From Azolla caroliniana (Eukaryota > Polypodiophyta): a stretch of DNA of 64,000 nucleotides. How positions within the stretch are numbered: the first letter of the stretch is position 1; each line of letters starts with the position of its first letter. Shown in pieces: positions 1-12,799 of the stretch. Location: NCBI GenBank assembly GCA_043228905.1, contig JBHGNT010000006.1:1674001-1738000 (forward strand), given 5' to 3'. The translations under genes and the position numbers were made by a program. The notes beneath the pieces are model-generated. The model was not told the origin of the DNA, ran no database searches, and saw only the letters and a list, made by a program, of their open reading frames with translations.

Positions 1-999
1 CTGCCCAAAGAAAACAAAGTTTGATGGGAGAAAGAAACAAATAGACGTATGCAGACATCACAACTGTGATACCACTTGAGAAAAATGTTACGAACAGAAG
101 TTATATGCCAAAAAGGCTGGCAGTAGCAGAAAATAAACAATTTCTTAGTGAGGCTCAAAGCCTTTCAATACAAAAATGATAGTGGCGTTTTAACATATGC
201 ATTTATGGAAATAATACTGTGCAGTGTCAGGTCCAGAAAATCAGATGAATAAATGCTGGAATAAAGCAAATCTAGACTGTAGAAGGAGATACTATAGTCC
301 TAGGGCTGTCACCTACAAATAGTTAGATCTCGTGGTTCTATGATAAATAGAATAACTTGTGTTAGGATGCCACATTGAATCTATCTTTGACACTATTCAG
401 TTAGTGATGACGCCGATTTAACCCAGTTTTCTCTCTTGACAGATATAATGTACTAGATTGGTACTAATGATTAGTACATTTTAGCAGGTGCTACTCGATC
501 TTGCATGAGGACAATGCACTTGGTGCCATTTTCAGCATCTGGAAAGAATTGAAGACAGCAAGATCATGGAAAGAAATAGAACAAAGAGTGTGGGGCTTCT
601 TAGAAGAGTATGAGAATTCTACTTCACATGTCTGATTGTTTATCTATATGGATGGTATCGTTAGCTTCTTGTGGGTAATCACGCCATCTTTTGTATTGTA
701 TTCATTTATTGGATGGTATTCATTTATTCAGCTAAAACAACTATTTAAATGGCTAGATTGCTTCTTGTGAATAGGTGCTGAGCACAATATTGTCCCTGCA
801 AACAATTCCAAAGTAAATGATCAATAATCATTTCCTTGTAATCATTTCCCTTTTGGTGTTTCAAAAGTACAATGACAGTCAATACAGGCTTTTAAAAGAT
901 TATTACATCAGAATAAATAAAAATATTGCAACAAAAATAAAAACTCGAGTTTTCATAAAGGTCCTAAGTTTTCTTTAGCGTGACATTCAAGTCATTTGA
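1..999. other. Non-coding, nothing recognised
   Basis: This AT-rich stretch has no convincing reading frame, no RNA gene and no clear transposon end. It may be the flank of a gene outside the window or decayed repeat. Confidence 0.4.
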
Positions 1000-2460
1000 C
1001 ATCACCCCATGTTAATATGTCATCATGGCTGTCACACTGAACATTTAAAAGCAAGTGATATTTATCCTCGACAAGCCCTTGCATACCTAGCTTGTGTGAT
1101 CAAGTGATATTTGACATATTTTGATGCCATTATCCAGCTTCAATACCTAGCTTGTGTGATCAAGTGCAAATGAGTGAGGGCTCTGAAAGAGTTAATACTC
1201 ATGTTGGTAATGAGGTGAGGTTGAACATGATCAATTGGCATTCTTGCCTTCTATTGAACCCAACATTCGGGGTTGATGTTTGAAATGTAATATTCTGATT
1301 TTGGCCTAATGTCTTCACATTTCTTCCTTATTGGTTGGTTCCATTAACATTTTTTGAATAACTACATATTTCATAGTATCACTTGAAAGCTCTAAGAGAC
1401 CTTCCGCACCCCATCTTTTGAAATATTTTGTGATATAAACTACCCAAGTAGATGAGAGAATTTCTCTCTTGTGATTCCGTTTTAGTTTATATTCCACATT
1501 CAAGCACATGTAGTAATCTCTGATTTTCTCTCTTGTGATTCATTTTTAGTTTATATCCAACATTTCAAGCAAATGTAGGAATCCATGGGTATCACTTTGA
1601 TTCAGGCTAACATATAATAAGTTTTCCAACCAACTTGATGCTTAGACTTAAAAGCATAAACTAGATTTATTTGAGGCAGGTTCATTAATAACTGATATAC
1701 TACGCTTTTCACACATAGGGTATTAGTCAGGTTGGACAGTTTGCATTTATGTCATTTTTGTTTTATCCACATTCATAATTAGTCCACTACTTTGGCGAAA
1801 TGCTTTTAATTGCTCCAAGTAAACGTTGAATATCATCAACATTATATGAAAAGGGAACCACATCATCCGCATTTAAAAGCAATAAGATAACATGTAAGTT
1901 TTGGAGCATCTATTTCTTCTTCTCTTGCAACTTTATTCACCACTTCTTCCAATTTTGGTGATAGTGGACATTCTTACTAACCCCATGTTACTTAAAAAAA
2001 TATTCTGAGAATTCATCATCAGCTTCTAGTTGGCATCTAGCTTGCTCATACAATTGTACAATGGCGATTAAATACTCTAATGGCATGCTTATTCCTACCA
2101 TTTGATTCCAAACCTCAATGCTTGGTATACTGTCAAAAGCTTATTTGAAATAAAAAAACAATAATAGAGTGTGTGTTTTGGTCTAAAACCAACTTGCCAA
2201 ATGCTTTTTTGTTTCTAATTTCAACCCATGCACTTATCCTTTGCTCCATGATAGTGCTATATAGTTTAGTAGTAATTAAGCTCGCCATGATAGTTGATAA
2301 TTTGATACTTGATTCTAATCTCTTGATTTGGAAATTGGCTTAATCCCACTGATAAGCTAATCATTCGGCAAACCTTGTTTAATTGCTTGATCTATATAGT
2401 CAACATATAATAATTATGTGGCATTGTCCATTTTAAGAGCTCAATTCACTTGTAATGAGA
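1000..2460 (-). mobile_element. LINE fragment, reverse transcriptase part
   Basis: Read on the minus strand, this stretch gives broken pieces of a non-LTR reverse transcriptase. Near 1780-1900 a decayed ADD-type active site is followed by a segment typical of plant LINEs. Near 1315-1509 there is a peptide with the W..YITKYFKRWGAEGLLEL pattern seen near LINE reverse transcriptases. Frames are interrupted by many stops and small shifts, so it is a dead copy. The same family occurs at 12800-17250. Its 5' part appears to continue at 3974-4710, on the other side of the LINE tail inserted at 2472-3962. Two short direct duplications (about 1090/1145 and 1455/1518) are visible inside. Confidence 0.6.
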
Positions 2461-2872
2461 GTCATATTTTTATTCCCCCCCCCCAAAAAAAAAAAAAAAA
2501 CTCCTTCCATTAGTTATAAAATTTTACAAGATTATGTACAAATCCCTGTAGGGACAGGATAGTTCCATCCATAGTACGTAAAATTCGTGTTCGTCAGGCT
2601 TATCATTCGTTTTCCTACGTTGGAAACGAACACGAATGATATTAAAAAGTTCGTGTGTTTTTTTTTTTCATTTTTTTTCATTTTTTTTTTCGTTTTTTCC
2701 CTCTTTTTCCCTCTTCTTCTCTGGACGTAACGTTACGCTCTCCTCTCCTCTCCTACCTAGCCTCCAACGATCTACACAGTGCACACTGCTTACCAAGTTT
2801 CAACGACTCACGACATTCAGGTATGATTAGAATTTAGGTTTAATAATCGCTATTAGGGTTTAAATTTCCAAA

Positions 2873-3118
2873 ACGAAATTTCAGAAATTTCAGCCATGAA
2901 ATTTCAGAAATTTCAGCCATGAAATTTCAGAAATTTCAGCCATGAAATTTCAGAGATTTCAGCCATGAAATTTCAGAGATTTCAGCCATGAAATTTCAGA
3001 GATTTCATGTCTGAAATTTCCAAAATGAAATGTCTGAAATTTCATGTCTGATCATCTCTGAAATTTCATGCCTGAAATTTCTGAAATTTCAAGCATGAAA
3101 TTTAAGAGATGATTAGAC
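2873..3118 (+). repeat. GAAATTTC minisatellite inside the hAT element
   Basis: About ten imperfect units with period near 23 bp are built on the palindrome GAAATTTC (unit of the type ATGAAATTTCAGAAATTTCA). They lie between the left end of the hAT element and the transposase remnant. The later units become irregular. Subterminal repeats bound by transposase are common in hAT elements; that this array has such a role is inference. Confidence 0.8.
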
Positions 3119-3598
3119 ATGAAATTTCAAGTTCCATTTGCAAAGGATGCTAATCGATTAAGCACACCAATCAAATGGTGGGAAACTTTTGGGGCAAGCA
3201 CTCCCAATTTGACGAAACTTGCAATTAGAATATTATCTCAAGGTACAAGTGCATTGTCTTGTGAAAGGAATTGGAGTACATTTTCATTAATACATACTAA
3301 AAGGAGAAATAGATTGAGTTCAAATCATGTGCAAAAATTGGTTTTTTTGCACACAAATCTTCGTATTCTTAAGAAGATTAAAGAAAGATGTTTCAATCCT
3401 ATTGAGATTACTATTGAAATGATTGAGAAAGAAAATGATGAAGAACGGTTATTAGTGTTGCAAAGTGAACAAGAAGCACAACAAGTTGATGAAAATGAGA
3501 GCCTCACCAATGTGATGGCTTATATTGATGATAATGCACAAGATGAGGATGAGGATGATGATTTTGATGATGATGATATCACCTTGAATGAAGATTAG
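3119..3598 (+). pseudogene. hAT transposase C-terminal fragment (dimerisation domain)
   Basis: The 159-residue frame carries the hAT C-terminal dimerisation domain at about residues 18-75: a PIKWWETFG start, then the core LSQGTSALSCERNWSTF, then HTKRRNRLSS and KLVFLHTNLR. This domain mediates transposase oligomerisation in the nucleus. The C terminus is a run of Glu and Asp, also common in plant hAT proteins. Nothing of the RNase H-like catalytic core or the BED zinc finger is visible upstream, where a minisatellite replaces it. A full transposase would be 600-700 residues, so this is a remnant. The ATG at 3119 falls inside the repeat array and need not be a real start. The family is certain; expression is doubtful. 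Confidence 0.85.
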
Positions 3599-3973
3599 GA
3601 ATCTTCGTTTTGATTAACACCTCATTGAGATTTTTTTTGAAGAGTAGGATTTTGGATAGTTGTTATTAGAGTTTACGAAAAAATGCATATTATTATTAAG
3701 AAGGTAATGTGTTTTTTTTTTGCAATTTTTAAATTTTTTTTTACCTTGAAAAAATATTTATCTTATAGTAAATAGTTTAACCAAAAGTATGGTATTTATC
3801 ATTCTTTGAGGGTGTTTACCCTTCTCGAATGATTGAATCATTCTCGAGCACGAATGCACGAATGGTTCGCATGGTTCATACTATGGTTCCATCTTATGTG
3901 GATGCCCACTGACTCAAGAAAGGGAGAGGACGACCATTGTTGGATGAAGGCTATTCGTATTTGTCATATTTTT

Positions 3974-4710
3974 TGTTCCTTTATTAACATTCTCAATATT
4001 AATGTATGAATTACAAGGCGTTTCAATATTAATGTATGAATTACAAGCCACTCTATCATTCCTATATGGCTTTTGCAATCTCTAACATCGCTTCATTCTT
4101 TAATCAAGTTTGTGAAGTTAACAATATTTTAAGAATCCTTCCACAATCCTCATAGTACAATCCTTTGAGTCACATAATAAATAACCAGCTACTATGTTTT
4201 CTTCCTAGATCTCCATATTTTGTTATTTTCCTACTATAGAATTAAAATCATGGATAATCAACACTTTACCAAACTTCTTAAAGAAAGTATGTATTGAATT
4301 AAGTTTGTGAAAAGATTGTCATGTTCCAAGGAAATTCTACTATAATGGTTTAACTCTTTATAATGAATTTTGCTTATGGCTACGTAGAACTTGTCTTCCC
4401 CAAAGTAATCGTCATATTTAGATACTTTTATTTAATTATCTAAGATCTCATGTAAATATTTATTGTACATGCATATTCAATATTCCCTTTTGACTAAGGC
4501 CATATTAATTTTTTGAAGTAGTCATCTATCTTAAGTTTGTGTTTTGCCTCACGCTTCCGAGTTTTAGTGAAAAATATAATATTAATACCTTGACCTATAT
4601 CACTTAGTCGAGATCCTCTAAAATTCCAAAACAAGATTTCCTGAAGTATGTGTAGTTTCATAAGTCATCATCATTTGCTACACGTTTTGAATTATTTTCC
4701 TAAATGCATA
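3974..4710 (-). mobile_element. LINE fragment, endonuclease 5' part
   Basis: On the minus strand, frames near 4560-4680 resemble the start of a LINE apurinic-like endonuclease (a MTYETT leader, then an ILFWNFRG motif). They match the leader of the related copy ending at 17217 (MTYGTT, IMSWKCRG). The rest is riddled with stops. A 30-bp direct duplication (AATATTAATGTATGAATTAC core) lies at about 3990-4045. It is probably one LINE copy together with 1000-2460. Confidence 0.5.
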
Positions 4711-4729
4711 TGCTTGTGTAGACCATGCT

Positions 4730-5993
4730 ACTTTAGCTGCCGCGTTGTCATTCCTATTCCCAGCCCATAGAAAACCCCGAGTACATGTTTTAACAATACG
4801 AATAGCATGCTTGTCAAACATCCACACTGAGACCATATGCCATAGCGTAGACAATAGCACATGGTTAGCTACTATGGTCCTACCAGCTAATGATAAATTC
4901 ATCCCTGACCAGATGGAGATTTTGTAGCAACTTTTACTTTGAATTTGTTTCGACTGTATTCTTTTGTCGATATCTACACCAATCCACATTCCCAGATATC
5001 TAGTGCCTTCCCCTTTTGCAATCCATCTGAATTTAGCATTTGGTTTCCATACCGGCTCTACCTCCGAACTAATCCAGAAACCCTTGGACTTATTCCAATT
5101 GATGGAGGCCTCTGATGCTTTGCAAAAGAGATCAATAGCGATCTGGGCCCTCTCAAGATTTGTTTCATTACCTTGGAAATATAGCATCGTATCGTCCGTG
5201 AACACCGAGTCGAGCAAGGACTTCCTTTTTTTAGGGCTTGAAAGACCATGTAAAGTTGTTGCTTGACTATTCAAAAAGGTAGACATTGCTTCAGTAATAA
5301 AGAGGAATAGAAAGGGGGCGAGAGGACAACCTTGCCTGATGGATCTAGTTAGAGAGATTCTAGCTCCTTTCTTCCTTGGAATCAACACCTTGAACCATTC
5401 CTATATAAGGCTTGAGTAGCACATCTCCATTCCCACGGTAGCTCAATCACCTTCATCACTTCTTCATGGAAATACCATTGCACTCGATCATAGGCGATCT
5501 CGAAGTCAAGCATCAGATAGGCTAAGTTTTGCTTGGTCTCCCTCGCCGTCGCAACAACCTCCTTAAACAAAATCATGTTGTCCATAATAGAACGATGCTC
5601 CATGAAACCGATTTGATTGGTCTGGATGATATCTCCTAGAAAGGGCTTTACTCTCTACACTAGTATGTTAGCAATTTTTTTATAAATGAGATTTTAAATT
5701 GTGATGGGCCTCCACTGTCTAATCTCGTACGACACATTCTCCGACTTAGGAATCAGGTATATCAATCCTTCATTGAAGCTACTCGGCATCCTTCCCGTTC
5801 TCCACATCTCTTGTAATCTAGTTTCCAAACTGGGAAAAATTTGCTCCCAAAATTCCTCAAAGAAGACTTTGGGAAGGTCGTCAACTCCAAGGCAAGCCCT
5901 ATTGTGAATCATGTCTAGCCCCGCCACAATCTCTTCCTTCTCTATGGTCTTTGACAACTGTGTTTTGGCTACCTCTCCAATCCTGGTCTTCAA
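4730..5993 (-). pseudogene. L1 reverse transcriptase remnant
   Basis: Three overlapping pieces cover the polymerase. 5694-5993 has GVDDLPKVFFEEFWEQI and LIPK...IRQWRPITI. 5382-5603 has the N-terminal palm motif LMLDFEIAYDRVQW. 4678-5388 has IRQGCPLAPFLFLFITEAM and the catalytic motif as FTDDT in place of the usual FADDT, followed by the thumb region. The frame changes between pieces mark at least two indels. The product would copy LINE RNA at the nicked target. It is clearly inactive. Confidence 0.85.
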
Positions 5994-6475
5994 GCATCAA
6001 GTTAATTGGTGGGGCTTCTGTGAACGTTGGAGCTAAAAGGTCTTTGTAATACTTAGTTTCCATTTGCAAGATTTCATCTTGGTCAGTTGCCAACGAATCA
6101 TCCTCCCGCTTGAGACTTAGAATATGCTTTCCCCTTAGTTTCGAAGCCTTGGTAAGAAAAAACTCCATGTTAACTTTATCTCCATTGACAACCCACTATG
6201 TTGCCGACTTTCTGAAGGGGAATTGCTCACGTTGTTTCCTAATCTCTAGCATTACCTTTGTGGCTTCCTGCAGTCTATCTTTCGCTCAAGAACAATGTGG
6301 ATCCACTTGTGTAAGCTTTTGAGCTCGGATGACTGCCTTCCTCAGGCGTTGCAACTGGTATTGACACCTTACCAGCTCCTCTCTAGCCGCTTTTTGAAGA
6401 ACATGTGAAGAATTAATAATCTTTTCCTCCATTACCTATATCGAATCGTCGGATGATGGAGATGTCGCATAGATG

Positions 6476-6838
6476 CATAGATAGACACATGTGTGATATT
6501 CGTGATATTCGTAACATTCGAGAATACGAAATTGTCCCAAGAATATTATAAAACCATTCGTTTTGCAAAATAAATATATAAAAATTAATTAATTAATTTT
6601 TTATTTAAATAAATTTATTTCACTAAAAAAAGAACAATTATTCATTAATAGATTGTAGTGTCCGCCTTCATGAAACTTATTTTAATTAACTAATTAATTA
6701 ATTAATTTTTAAAACATAAATATGATTACTGTGAACTTTCAAGTGCTATTTTTAATGTCAAACGAATACTTGACCACCCATTCATATTCGTTTGCATTCG
6801 AATGGGAAACCCCACGAATGCGAATATGTCAATCTATG
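6476..6838. mobile_element. hAT-type MITE, copy 1
   Basis: The right end (complement CATAGATTGACATATTCG) and the left end (CATAGATAGACACATG) form imperfect terminal inverted repeats. They match the better-preserved copy at 33322-33959, which lies in the opposite orientation. The interior is AT-rich and non-coding with ATTCG/CGAAT motifs near both ends. The flanking 8-mers (CATAGATG at 6468-6475, CCCAGATT at 6839-6846) agree at only five positions, so the duplication is decayed or the left border is slightly off. It interrupts the LINE just after its endonuclease. Confidence 0.65.
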
Positions 6839-6869
6839 CCCAGATTTTATTCACTACATCCTTAACCTT

Positions 6870-7774
6870 CTAGATACCAAAAATATTTGGAGGAATCCTC
6901 AAATTGCACTCACTCTTCTTCGTATAAATAGGATCAAGAGTCAGGGACACTGGAAGGTGATTGGAGTAGGTAAACCCAGCTAGAATGGATGTGTAGCCGT
7001 TCCAATCCTCTATTCTGGGGCTCACATAGATGTGGTCCAATTTAGAGTCGCATCCTTTACTCTCCTTCCAACCAAATCGTGAAAACCTCAAGGAATTCGC
7101 CTCAACCACCATACTAGAATACCATGAATCTTTGATTCCAAGCATAGCAATGAAGAAACTCCATGCTCTAAGGTCTTCCCCTTGTAACAAGTTCGAGTGA
7201 GTCGGGCCTAGACAATCTTTCGTTCTCTCTGTCATGTTAAAATCTCCTGCCACTATCCAGTTGTCGAAGGAGGGAATTTTGTTTGCCAACGCACTCCAAA
7301 ATGAGGTTCTCTCACTACTACTATTTGATGCATAGACATCCAACACCCCAAATTTTACATTCCTTCATTCCAAGTGGCAGAACATGACCCTTCCTTCTAT
7401 CAGTATGCCATGATCTAGAATGGGGATATCAAGCGATTTCCTCACCGAAATACAGACTCCACCTCTCCTCTCTAACACACCGTGAGCTAGATCCCACAAT
7501 GTGTACCAATCCCCTAGCAACGGGACTTTGAAAAGTTTTGTTCTTTCTCTCCAATGTGATGCTATTGTAAGACCAAAATATCAATCGTTCTACATAAGCC
7601 AACAACTTCAAATTCCCTCCTAAAAATTCGCTTCTCGAGTTGATATTGTGACCCACCAAGTCCCTGCACATTCCAAGAACAAATTCTCATTAACTTGGGT
7701 TCAAAGGAAGAGCCAAGGGGGATTCTCCCTTGCTTGACAAATATGTCGCCATCATACTCCATATACTTTCCCAC
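6870..7774 (-). pseudogene. L1 endonuclease remnant
   Basis: The minus strand gives the exonuclease-endonuclease-phosphatase fold of L1 ORF2: the start MRICSWNVQGLGG (7562-7774), and in 6870-7346 the motifs WIVAGDFNM, KLDHIYVSP and SNHLPV (usually SDH.P). These are the metal-binding and catalytic motifs that nick target DNA. The two parts are in different frames, so at least one indel separates them; the MITE at 6476-6838 lies downstream. Confidence 0.85.
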
Positions 7775-8065
7775 TCCATTCTTATTTTCTAGTTTTTTTC
7801 CTTCGGTAATTCACCACAATGGAATTGGAACCAACCAGGTTTTAGCACTAGATCGTGCACCCTCCAAAACATCTAGAACAAGTTCCATAAACTCCCCTTG
7901 TATCGGGGAGCTCTTCCACAATGTTTGCATTCCCTTAGCCTCGTTTACAGATGTAAGGTACCACATACACATTGTTTCCCTGTTACAAAACGTCTTCAAG
8001 GATGAGTCTTCTCCCCTTTCATCTTCCAAATTAGGCTTCAAATCAAAGGAGCATCCCTAAACCCC

Positions 8066-8275
8066 GTGGTTGTTTTCTCCGAGGGTACCAAACATAGAGG
8101 TGGGTGCTGAAACGTGAAGAGATTGGAGGATGTCTATGCGGAATGTGGGTTGTGTGAGGCTCATGTTGAGGGGATTCGGTTGAGTAATACTGTGCTCATC
8201 GAATGAAGTAGTAACATATGAGTTCTAAATTATCCTATGTACATTGTCTTAACTAATGGAAGTAGTAATTGTTTT
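8066..8275 (+). mobile_element. LINE tail, plus strand
   Basis: The segment ends in TACATTGTCTTAACTAATGG followed by an A-rich stretch. It shares a 150-bp block with the LINE tail at 23662-23881, including GTGAGGCTCA and CTCATCGAATGA. It is the complement-type end of the LINE family seen on the minus strand at 2472, 21361 and 35782. I could not identify a target duplication here. Confidence 0.5.
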
Positions 8276-11200
8276 GTGAAAAAATAAATAAATAATGCAT
8301 ATGCTTGCTTTTACGTTCTTGCTCTTTTGATGTAAGAAACTTATACCCTTTAGATACACCTAACTTTTATCCAAAAGGAGAGCTTTGTTGTGTTCATCTA
8401 GGATTGTGCAAACAATAACTCGATCAAACACTTTTTTTGACTTGTTTGTCACGATAATTCATTTGTGTGGGAATATAGAGTGTGGGTCAAACATTTGAAA
8501 ATTTCTTCAAAGTTTGAATAAGAAATTCTGAGACATGACTATTGTTGACTTTAATCATGCTTTGCACCTCAAGAGTGTTATGAGGTCTACCCGCTAGCAT
8601 TATCAAAATAGGCAAGATAGGTATCATATTTTTCTTCTTGATCACTCAAAGATATTATTGTAATGCAAGAGAGAAATGTCTCATGTTTGAGGTTGAAGAA
8701 TGATCTAAAATTGATGTAACTAATGCAAATGAAGAAAAGGAATAAAGTGTTTTCTTATTGGAAAATGCATTTGTTTCAAGTTGTTCACAAAATATTAAGA
8801 ACTTGTTGATGTCAGTGGATCAAGATATGAACAGATTCGAGGATAGTAAAAACACATCTAACAAAATCCAGATGTACAAAAACTGAATCATAGAGACTAA
8901 TGACTCCCAACACTTCTTGAAGCTAGATAATGGAGAATTACTTTCTAGTGGAGAAATAATTTATTTGTGTGTATATGCATGAAGTAGTGAACAACCATAG
9001 ATATCGAGTAGGTTTATGACAAGGTAGTTGTTCTATGCCACATCTTTTAGTTCGGCGTAAAATTTTTAAGACTTATGTATATGTGGCTATTAGACACTTC
9101 GATAGCTTTTGTACATGTACCATTTAGTTTGTTGTATGTGATCTTAATTGCCCAAAATTCTTTTGACCAAAGATTGTTGAACAAGAGGTGACATAATAAA
9201 GATCATAAGAATACAAGAAAAACTAGAAGATAACACTCTTTAACTAGAACAAGGTAGCTAATTAAAGTACGCCAATTTAAAAGTAAAGGGAGTAGTGTAT
9301 CCACGTGTACACGATAAAGAAAACATATCAAAACTTCAAATATAGGTGATATGAATTTAGCTAGATTTCATGAAAAAGGTGTGCAAGTACAAATGAACAA
9401 TATTGGCTACAAAACAAAGGTGTCCAAAAGTAAATATGTAAGATAAGGTGTATGTACATAATAGTTGATGACATGGAAAATATATGATCTAATACCCTCC
9501 ATACATACATGTGTGGGAGATTAAATCAATATAGCCACCACAAGAATCTTTTGAATTGTGAAAAGTTTATTGCGTGGGAGCCAAGAATCTATGTGGTATT
9601 AGAATACAGGGTTGAAAGATTGGATCACAATGAGAGGGGGAAACCATTATTTTGTTGTTGTGGGGCTTTGAAGTATCACAAAAGTAAAGGCTCAAAACAA
9701 TTGACTTTGTTTATTCCTAAGTTACGAAATCTTTTCTTAATCATAATCCATACTTATGACGTCATGGATTTTTTTGCGGGTACAAATATAATGACAATTA
9801 CATTAGATGGAAGTTGGACGATTGATTGCAATAAAATAGGATACCACTGAATAGATTTCAAACAATGGAGCTTAGATAAGATCATACAAGAATTGAATAT
9901 TTGAAGAATTTCCATAAAAACCTTGATCTTATTCAAGAGCAAACACATAATGACCCAACAAAAAAACTTTCTTACAACATGCTATTTCAATTCTTCATGA
10001 CATATACATTTAACACATTTAAATCAATCCTTCCACGTCTTCATATCAATGTTTAATCCATTGTGATTTCTCACACACAGCATAATGTGGCAACCTTTTC
10101 AATTCAAATGTTTACAATGTGTCTAATATATGCATGGTACAAATTGGTGTGCTATACATTTGACCACGAGTACAAACATTGTCTTATATTCTAGCAACAA
10201 TCAATCTTGTTATTTTCTTCTTCCTTCTTTGGTGTCGTGTCAACTTTCACTATAAGAAATCGGTGTACAAATCTAAATCGTGTCTCATATTTATGTGATT
10301 ATTGTTCTCCAATGTTGAAAGACTCATTCTACCTTTAAAATAATAAAAAATTCAAGAGACGTGCATATCATTATGGTCAACCATTTAAAAACAGCAACCG
10401 GAAATAAACAAATGTAACAATAGTCGATGCTTCGCTTATGAAATTCAATTATTGCTATAAATAAATCATGTATTCATGATTGCCACCTTGAACCACCGTG
10501 ATAATTTGAGATAATTCACAATGTCTTTGAAGTTGGACCATTACAAGCATAAGTATAACCACGTTTAACAAGAACCATGAGTCAAAATCAAATGTGTGAT
10601 ATACCTAACCATGATCAATGAAGAAGAGGTATAATGAGACCAAAGCATCCTTTTCATGAAATAAACATCATCTCTAGCCTTCATGAACTAGTGTAGTGTC
10701 ATATATTTGTTGAGTTTAACCTAAGTGGACGGCAAGACTTGATGGGACATATGGTGTGAACAAAATAAAATTTTCAAATCATTTGAGTACATTCAATTAA
10801 TAGTAGCCTTAGATCAAAAGTAATATATTGTGGATTCCGCACATTTTGTGACGTGACCTTGAACCAATGTGCAAGAACACAATCTAATGAGAGATATTAC
10901 CTGATTATTTAAGATTATTCACCACCTAGTATGTACAATAATGGTTCCAATTACAGTTGAGGTTAGTTTCTTAGCTCAAAATAATCATACCAAACATGCA
11001 TGCACATTGTGGGGTACTTGATGTGCAAATTACTAGAAATATTAGGATAAATAATAATAAGGCAAAGGGTTTAGTCATTACATGTTGCTTGATGGCTATT
11101 AGATTGCCATGTAATGAATCTATTGTATAGATCATACCAATAATGATTAAGGCCTATTATTTAACTGGGTCCAATTCTACATTTGAGGTCCATATTTCGA

Positions 11201-12799
11201 GAACTCATTTATATTGCTAGACTTGTTGCTAGGTATGACAAGAGTTTTGGCATGGAGTGACCCTCCAATGTCATCAATCATTTAACTTGCAAATCCTTAT
11301 TGCAGGAAAATTATTTGCTCGTCGTTCCCTTTGTAAAGCTTCTAAGTATTTGTAGTAGTGAATATCCTTAAAAAAAATTGTTCATAATCTTTGCATGTCA
11401 TAAAATAAATAGGAACCCTTACATATTCCATAATCGAGTTATGTAGTTTGAACTCGACATCCATGCCTAATAGTGAACCTTAGTATTGGCTGAGGGCTCT
11501 ATAGACTTCATCTTTATTCAAAGAGTAAGACATGCAACTTGAACCACAAATTGAATGAACTATAGCACATCATATATAGGGACCAATGTGTAGCAAAGTA
11601 GCATATGTGCAACAAAGCTTTAAAAGCTTGGCGCCATTCTTTCAAAATTTCATTTTTTTAAAGGATTGCTTTCGGTTGTCTAATTTTTTATTGACTTGAA
11701 CTTTCAACCTACTTCTACTTTTTAATAGTTAGATCTACACTTGAGGGTTTGGGGTAACCCAATATAGCATAAGCTTGTAAAATAGCATTTAATCCATATG
11801 TATCTATATCACTTACATGTATACTATACATATTATTAACATAGATGCTCTACATGACTTATCTATTATGGTGTCTTACCCGATTTGGAAAGACCTTAGG
11901 GCAAAAGACCTTACCCAATTTGGAAATTGGAAGATCAAATGGTCATTCAAAAATTCATGTTCTTAAAAGGCATAGATTAAGCAACTCAACCTTGAGTAGA
12001 GATATTGTGTTATTTCTTTGAAAATATTGGTATCTACGATGGTGAACTAAGGATTGATGTGTTGTCTCAAGGTGCACATCTTTGGATCAGTGGAGTTTTG
12101 TGTCAATACCAATATTGTTCGTTGAGTGGTTTGGGTCACATTATACCTTTTGGGTGGTGAACCTGGTGATGGTGGTTGTCACTTGCTCCAAAGCCATTAG
12201 CCTCGATAAACCGAATCCAACTCAACTCTCCTAGCAATTCTAATCTTACTACAAAGTCGCCAATACATTAATGGGTTTAAGTTGTGATACTTATGCTAGT
12301 GAACACTCACCAAAGAGTTGCACACATGAGCAAAAATCATGCGTCTAGTAGTAAAGGTATAAGCTACACCACATACAATGGGGTTTAGATAAATAAAATT
12401 TAGCCCTAATCACTCATCTTACAAAGAGATGAGAGACAGAGAAAAAGCAAGAGCTTTAGCCTAGATTTTAAGACGAGCCTTTTTTGTTTTTAAACTAAAG
12501 ATTGAGAAGACAAGTTTGAAAAAGTGAATTTTATAGCTTTTTACAAAGGGCTTGTTTGGTTTCACATTAAGGTGGCCTTTGACAAAAGCTCTAGAGCAAC
12601 TTAACTCTAGTCCCCATTTTCTTGTTTTTACATTGGCCTTTGGTGCCTTTGTCGATGTTGATGTCTTTGTAGGATGTGTGTTGTACAACAAGGGCTTAAC
12701 AATTGATGACATCATGATGCTACCTGAACAACTAACACGTGTGAACAAGTTCAGAGAAGTATTAAGGATCTATGAGAGAAAAGGCTCAAAGGGTTAGTA
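8276..12799. other. AT-rich intergenic DNA, nothing recognised
   Basis: No protein domain, RNA gene or transposon terminus could be supported over this stretch. The longest frame (9509-9850, plus, 113 codons) has no recognisable motif and composition like its surroundings. Decayed LINE sequence is likely but not demonstrable by eye. Confidence 0.4.

Larger units (their letters stand above)
2570..3885 (+). mobile_element. hAT DNA transposon, internally deleted
   Basis: The element starts CATAGTACG and ends with the complement of CATAGTATG, giving short terminal inverted repeats. Both ends are flanked by the 8-bp duplication GTTCCATC (2562-2569 and 3886-3893), the size typical of hAT elements. 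The paralogous LINE tails near 21450 and 35845 carry the uninterrupted target, which supports the boundaries. ATTCG/CGAAT motifs cluster near both ends and could be transposase binding sites. Inside are a GAAATTTC minisatellite and the C-terminal part of a hAT transposase. At 1316 bp the element is much shorter than an autonomous hAT, so the N-terminal catalytic part was lost. Confidence 0.88.
2472..3962 (-). mobile_element. 5'-truncated LINE tail with 11-bp target duplication
   Basis: An 11-bp direct repeat, GTCATATTTTT, flanks the segment at 2461-2471 and 3963-3973, as expected of target-primed reverse transcription. The body starts with a C/A homopolymer run and the block CTCCTTCCATTAGTTATAAA. 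That block is also at the left edge of LINE copies at 21361 and 35782, so it is the 3' end of one LINE family lying on the minus strand. The original tail is short; most of this interval is the hAT element 2570-3885 inserted in it. No coding capacity remains in the LINE part. Confidence 0.7.
4711..8060 (-). mobile_element. L1-type LINE, decayed (ORF1/ORF2 remnants)
   Basis: Read right to left, pieces occur in the order expected for an L1 clade element: a possible ORF1 segment (7811-8041), endonuclease (6870-7774) and reverse transcriptase (4730-5993). Several frameshifts and stops separate them, and a hAT-type MITE (6476-6838) is inserted after the endonuclease. The 3' end and poly(A) are not seen here. 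Typical plant L1 ORF2 is about 1300 codons; this copy keeps roughly two thirds. Confidence 0.85.

Noticed and set aside
2873-3118. Regular short repeats that could suggest a CRISPR array
   Set aside because: Units are directly adjacent without unique spacers, the DNA is plant nuclear, and the repeats lie inside a hAT element.
9509-9850. 113-codon open frame
   Set aside because: No motif, no similar copy in the window and AT-rich random-like composition; not enough to call a gene.
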